Below, in pieces: positions 21,846-24,980 of a stretch of DNA of 24,980 nt (the stretch's first letter is position 1; every line of letters starts with the position of its first letter). Both the position numbers and the translations under genes were made by a program. Source of the stretch: CAXRDE01 sp964342365 (GTDB lineage: Bacteria > Cyanobacteriota > Sericytochromatia > UBA7694); the NCBI GenBank assembly GCA_964342365.1, contig CAYFGW010000033.1, forward strand, positions 1 through 24,980. Direction: 5' to 3'. The notes under the pieces are model-generated. The model was not told the origin of the DNA, made no database searches, and saw only the letters and a program-made list of their open reading frames with translations.

Positions 21846-22795
21846 GCAATATCCTCTCTGGCTTTGCGCACTTCTTTAACAAATACTTCTTCAAGACTTT
21901 GAAAATGCGTACTGAGTTCCAGGACGTCTCCTCCGGATTGCCGCACCACGGAAACCGCTTTTAAGGCCTGTTCTAAGCTATTAAAACTGGCTTCCACATT
22001 GCCTTTTTTGTGAACGCAACGTAAAGATAGACGTTTTAAATTGGTGACTCCCAGTTTATCCAGGCGCTGTACCCGCAAATGATATAAATTATCCAACGGG
22101 CGCTGCAGTTGATGCACCGGTTTGGTGAGCACCACCTGCCCATCCACAAGAATGCCCACGCGATCGCAAATAGATTCCACGTCCGACAAAATGTGCGAGT
22201 TAAACAAAATGGTTTTGCCCCGTTTTTTCAGAGATAGCACCAGTTCTTTAATGTCGTGGCGCCCCAGCGGGTCTAAACCGGACATGGGCTCATCCAGCAA
22301 AAGCAACTCCGGGTCATGAATTAAAGCCTGCGCAAAACCGAGACGTTGCATCATGCCTTTGGAATAGGTGCGAATTTGCTTTTTGGCCGCCTCTTCACTG
22401 AGATTAACCTGTTCCAGCAGCTCCGGAATCCGCCGTTTACACTCAGCTTTGGACAATTTGAAAAAACGCCCACACAAGATCAAAAACTCGTTGCCGGTGA
22501 GATAAGGATACACCGTGGGGTGTTCTGGTAAATAGCCCATCTGCTGACGAACGCGGGGGTCCCAGGGGTTTTTACCCATAATTTGCACCTGGCCCTTGCC
22601 CGCTTTCACCAGGCCCGCCAGGGTTTTAATGGTAGTAGTTTTGCCCGCGCCATTGGGTCCGAGCAGGCCAAAGGTTTCTCCGGCGTACACCTCCAGATTG
22701 ACACCCTTTAAGACACTGGTTTTTTTGCGCCAGAATCCAGTATAAAAATTTTTATGCAAGTCTTCAATCTCGATCAGAGCCGTGCGTTCGCTCAT
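21842..22795 (-). CDS. ABC transporter ATP-binding protein
   Basis: A 317-aa ATPase that powers the ABC-2 permease. Seen: Walker A GPNGAGKT (46-53), a Q-loop region in GYLPEHPTVYPYLTG in which no Gln appears at the expected place, signature YSKGM (144-148, the usual variant in ABC-2 exporters), and Walker B LLLLDEP with Glu169. The C-terminal region (about 230-317) ends with the LEEVFVKEV box common in this export family. The frame extends to 22894, but ATG 22795 is chosen because AAAGGATT precedes it and the other codons fall in the promoter region. It is first in a five-gene operon running down to 19083. Confidence 0.94.
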   Translation of the reverse strand: MSERTALIEIEDLHKNFYTGFWRKKTSVLKGVNLEVYAGETFGLLGPNGAGKTTTIKTLAGLVKAGKGQVQIMGKNPWDPRVRQQMGYLPEHPTVYPYLTGNEFLILCGRFFKLSKAECKRRIPELLEQVNLSEEAAKKQIRTYSKGMMQRLGFAQALIHDPELLLLDEPMSGLDPLGRHDIKELVLSLKKRGKTILFNSHILSDVESICDRVGILVDGQVVLTKPVHQLQRPLDNLYHLRVQRLDKLGVTNLKRLSLRCVHKKGNVEASFNSLEQALKAVSVVRQSGGDVLELSTHFQSLEEVFVKEVRKAREDIA

Positions 22796-22828
22796 CAGAC
22801 AATCCTTTATTGAATCGTTTTGTTTTTC

Positions 22829-22857
22829 ATTATACGGTATTTGAAAATTCCCGTCCG
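22829..22857 (-). promoter_or_regulatory. Promoter of the ABC-TPR operon
   Basis: On the minus strand a perfect TATAAT (22829-22834) is preceded at 17 nt by CGGACG (22852-22857), which keeps the central GAC of the consensus. A leader of about 25-30 nt with AAAGGATT before the ATG follows. The weak -35 suggests activator dependence or modest strength. Confidence 0.6.
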
Positions 22858-22913
22858 GGGTAAAGATTGACATTTCATGGGGATATATCACCATTTTTAT
22901 ACAATCTCTGCGC

Positions 22914-22919
22914 TATAAT
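22914..22919 (+). promoter_or_regulatory. -10 element of the pbp1A gene
   Basis: A perfect TATAAT preceded by GCGC lies 36 nt before the ATG at 22956. No good -35 is placed at 16-18 nt. TTGACA at 22867-22872 is too far away (41 nt) to pair with it. Confidence 0.45.
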
Positions 22920-22955
22920 AAGAGCATCCTACATAGACATCAAAGAGTTAGTTTC

Positions 22956-24980
22956 ATGCACAGTGCGACCCCAGTAGGCGCAAAGCCCCCCTCATCCGGC
23001 GGTAAAAAAGTCCTATGGTTTTTATTTATTTTGTTTCTCAAACTTACCCTTGCCCTGATTTTACTCGGGCTTGCGGTGGCCGGAGGGCTTGCTGTAGGCA
23101 TGTACATGCGGATACAGAGTCTGCCCGATGTCAGTAAACTTCAATACTACGATCCCAACGAACGCTCTGAACTGGTCACCGCAAATGGTGTCGTGCTCAA
23201 GCAATTGTTCGGGGAAGAAAACCGTAAAATTGTCCCCTATAAGGAAATGTCCCCCCATCTGCCCCGGGCGGTGATGGCCATTGAAGACGCTCGCTTTGAA
23301 AAACATACGGGCGTTGACCCCATTGGTATTGTCAGAGCCTTTAAGGCCAATATGGAGAGCCAGGGTACGGTTCAGGGAGGCTCCACCATTACCCAACAGC
23401 TGGTGAAAAACTTGTTTTTGACCCCTGAGCGTTCCTACGCCAGAAAGGCCGCTGAAGCGGTACTGTCGATTCAGGTGGATCAAATGTACTCCAAAGAGCA
23501 AATTCTGGAACTGTACCTGAACCAGATTTACTTTGGTCATAACGCCTATGGTGCTGAAGCCGCCGCTGAAACCTATTTTGGGAAACCTGCCAAAGAACTC
23601 CAACTGCACGAAGCAGCGCTGATTGCGGGTATGATTCGCGGCCCCGAAATTTACTCTCCTTACCGCAATTATAAAGCCTGCAAAATCCGCCAGGCAGCCG
23701 TTTTGAATAAAATGGTGGAGTATAAATTTATTGATCGCGCCACCGCTGAAGCGGCAAAAAAAGAGCCCGTTAAGCTTTACGGTATTCGCAGAGGTCTGAA
23801 GTACCCTTATTTCACCACCTACGCTTTGCATTATTTAAAGCAAAAGTTCTCTGAGAGTGATCTTGAAACCAAAGGTCTTAAAATTTACACCACCCTGGAT
23901 ATTAAAAAGCAGGATACCGCCAAGCGGGTTTTGTGGAAGCATCTGGAACGTTTGAAGCGCGCCAATGTCCAACAGGGCGCATTGGTGAACGTGGACGCCA
24001 GCACGGGACACGTCCTGGCTATGGTGGGCGGTACGGATTTTGGAAAAAGCGAATTTAACCGGGCCTACCAGGCTCAGCGTCAAACGGGCTCTTCTTTTAA
24101 ACCCTTTGTGTACGTGACCGGATTTGAAAATGGCTACTATCCTGAAACCACAGAAGTGGATGGCCCGGTGACTTACCCCGACGGAAACAGAGGATGGAGC
24201 CCACAAAATTACGGCAGAAACTACAAGGGCACGGTAAGTATCCGTGCGGCACTCATGGGCTCTATCAATGTGGTAGCCGTTAAGGTCATGGATAAAGTAG
24301 GCATTCAAAAAGTAGTGGATATGACCAAACGCCTGGGCATCAAAAGCGAAGTGCGTCCCTTCTTATCCTCCGCACTGGGTGCTTCTGAAATTACGCCTCT
24401 GGAAATGGCCCATGCCTATACTGCTTTTGCCAACGACGGTGTTCTGATTGAAGAAAGTCCTATCTTAAAAATTGAAGATAAGTACGGAAAGGTCATTCTG
24501 GACAATACCAACCCCAAAGGAAAACGGGTTCTCGAAAAAGATGTGGTCAGAGATTTAAACTCTTCTTTACAATCGGTAGTGGCCGCAGGCACAGGTGCCG
24601 CAGCGCGTATTCCCGGGCATCAGATTGCGGGAAAAACCGGCACCACCTCGTCTCACAAAGACGCCTGGTTTATGGGATACACGCCCCGCTATGTGACCGC
24701 CGTATGGGTGGGCAACGACACTCCCCAACGCATGTACGGAGCCACCGGAGGCGGATTTTGTGCCCCCATCTGGCGGGAGTACATGAACGAGATTCTAGCC
24801 AATCATAAAGCCGATAAGTTCCCTCCCCGCATTCGTAAAAAACGGAAGCGCCTGTACACCAAAGGCACCGCCACCCGCGAGGCAAAGGCTGCGGACAAAG
24901 ACGATAATAACAAGGCCCAGCAACAGGTGCGTGATCGCAGTGTGAATACCAACACGCCACCAGCAGCTCCCACCATTCGG
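22956..24980 (+). CDS. Penicillin-binding protein 1A, bifunctional, 3' end cut by window
   Basis: Class A penicillin-binding protein that polymerises glycan strands and cross-links peptides of peptidoglycan in the periplasm. The 675 codons shown run off the right edge without a stop. Seen: a cytoplasmic Pro/Ser/Lys start, TM segment about 19-48, glycosyltransferase (GT51) with EDARFEKH (catalytic Glu110) and GGSTITQQLVKN; transpeptidase with SSFK (Ser379, Lys382), SIN (436-438) and KTGTTS (Lys560). All catalytic motifs are intact. The tail after about 630 is basic and Lys/Arg/Asn/Gln-rich, looking disordered. The ATG was chosen as the first in frame after the TATAAT element; AAAGAG lies upstream as a weak ribosome site. 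It is divergent from the ABC operon. Neighbouring zeta-type kinases in region 1 target the same pathway, but there is no physical link. Confidence 0.95.
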   Translation, partial: MHSATPVGAKPPSSGGKKVLWFLFILFLKLTLALILLGLAVAGGLAVGMYMRIQSLPDVSKLQYYDPNERSELVTANGVVLKQLFGEENRKIVPYKEMSPHLPRAVMAIEDARFEKHTGVDPIGIVRAFKANMESQGTVQGGSTITQQLVKNLFLTPERSYARKAAEAVLSIQVDQMYSKEQILELYLNQIYFGHNAYGAEAAAETYFGKPAKELQLHEAALIAGMIRGPEIYSPYRNYKACKIRQAAVLNKMVEYKFIDRATAEAAKKEPVKLYGIRRGLKYPYFTTYALHYLKQKFSESDLETKGLKIYTTLDIKKQDTAKRVLWKHLERLKRANVQQGALVNVDASTGHVLAMVGGTDFGKSEFNRAYQAQRQTGSSFKPFVYVTGFENGYYPETTEVDGPVTYPDGNRGWSPQNYGRNYKGTVSIRAALMGSINVVAVKVMDKVGIQKVVDMTKRLGIKSEVRPFLSSALGASEITPLEMAHAYTAFANDGVLIEESPILKIEDKYGKVILDNTNPKGKRVLEKDVVRDLNSSLQSVVAAGTGAAARIPGHQIAGKTGTTSSHKDAWFMGYTPRYVTAVWVGNDTPQRMYGATGGGFCAPIWREYMNEILANHKADKFPPRIRKKRKRLYTKGTATREAKAADKDDNNKAQQQVRDRSVNTNTPPAAPTIR

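Noticed and set aside
22867..22872. TTGACA as -35 for the PBP gene
   Set aside because: It is 41 nt from the TATAAT at 22914, and no -10-like sequence lies 16-18 nt downstream of it.
22796..22894. Longer N-terminus for the ABC ATPase
   Set aside because: It covers a perfect -10 element and leader; the ABC domain and a good ribosome site both fit ATG 22795.
23061..23831. 256-aa open frame on the minus strand
   Set aside because: It lies wholly antisense to the PBP1A gene, whose catalytic motifs and codon pattern are clear; the translation is Phe/Gly/His-rich with no domain.
23835..24308. 157-aa open frame on the minus strand
   Set aside because: Antisense to the transpeptidase domain of PBP1A, with no ribosome site or recognisable motif.

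Overview
The window reads as chromosome of a Gram-negative (diderm) bacterium of middling GC content. The support is three to four lipoproteins with lipoboxes, a class A penicillin-binding protein, an NhaC-type antiporter and ordinary sigma-70-like promoters. Lineage cannot be fixed from the sequence. A non-photosynthetic relative of Cyanobacteria (Vampirovibrionia/Melainabacteria type) is a guess from the style of the 7TM-GAF-SpoIIE regulator and the many unfamiliar small proteins, and should be treated as weak. No tRNA, rRNA, CRISPR array, transposase or integrase was seen.

Region 1 (1-5565, + strand) is the right part of a type I restriction-modification island. It holds the C-terminal end of an HsdS specificity subunit whose frame is closed by a stop at 28-30, then a small zinc-ribbon protein, a 74-aa antitoxin-like protein overlapping a zeta-toxin-like kinase, full-length HsdR, and a YgjP-type zinc metallopeptidase. 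The last three junctions overlap (26 nt, ATGA, TAATG), so the putative toxin module is translationally tied to the restriction subunit. HsdM would lie left of the window.

Region 2 (5567-8833, - strand) is a compact operon: esterase, glutamate 5-kinase (proB), small lipoprotein, membrane-anchored alpha/beta-hydrolase that lacks the usual nucleophile. A divergent NhaC antiporter (8918-10903, +) follows.

Region 3 (10957-15299, +) holds a PDZ-7TM-GAF-PP2C (SpoIIE) signalling protein, an unknown 164-aa protein ending at a hairpin terminator, and a degenerate metallo-beta-lactamase-fold protein that may be read from a leaderless mRNA. Two unknown genes run against it on the - strand (15296-16309).

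Region 4 (16422-19057, +) is a well-delimited two-gene lipoprotein operon with a strong promoter and a strong bidirectional terminator. The second product carries repeated carboxypeptidase-regulatory-like beta-sandwich modules.

Region 5 (19083-22834, - strand) is a five-gene operon: ABC ATPase, ABC-2 permease, TPR protein and two unrecognised proteins, with almost no gaps. Divergent from it is a penicillin-binding protein 1A gene (22956 to the right edge, incomplete).

The points most worth following are the zeta-kinase pair and zinc-ribbon gene lodged between hsdS and hsdR, the probable loss of HsdS, two degenerate enzymes (alpha/beta-hydrolase and MBL fold), two candidate leaderless genes with identical -10 to ATG spacing, and the unassigned ABC/TPR operon.
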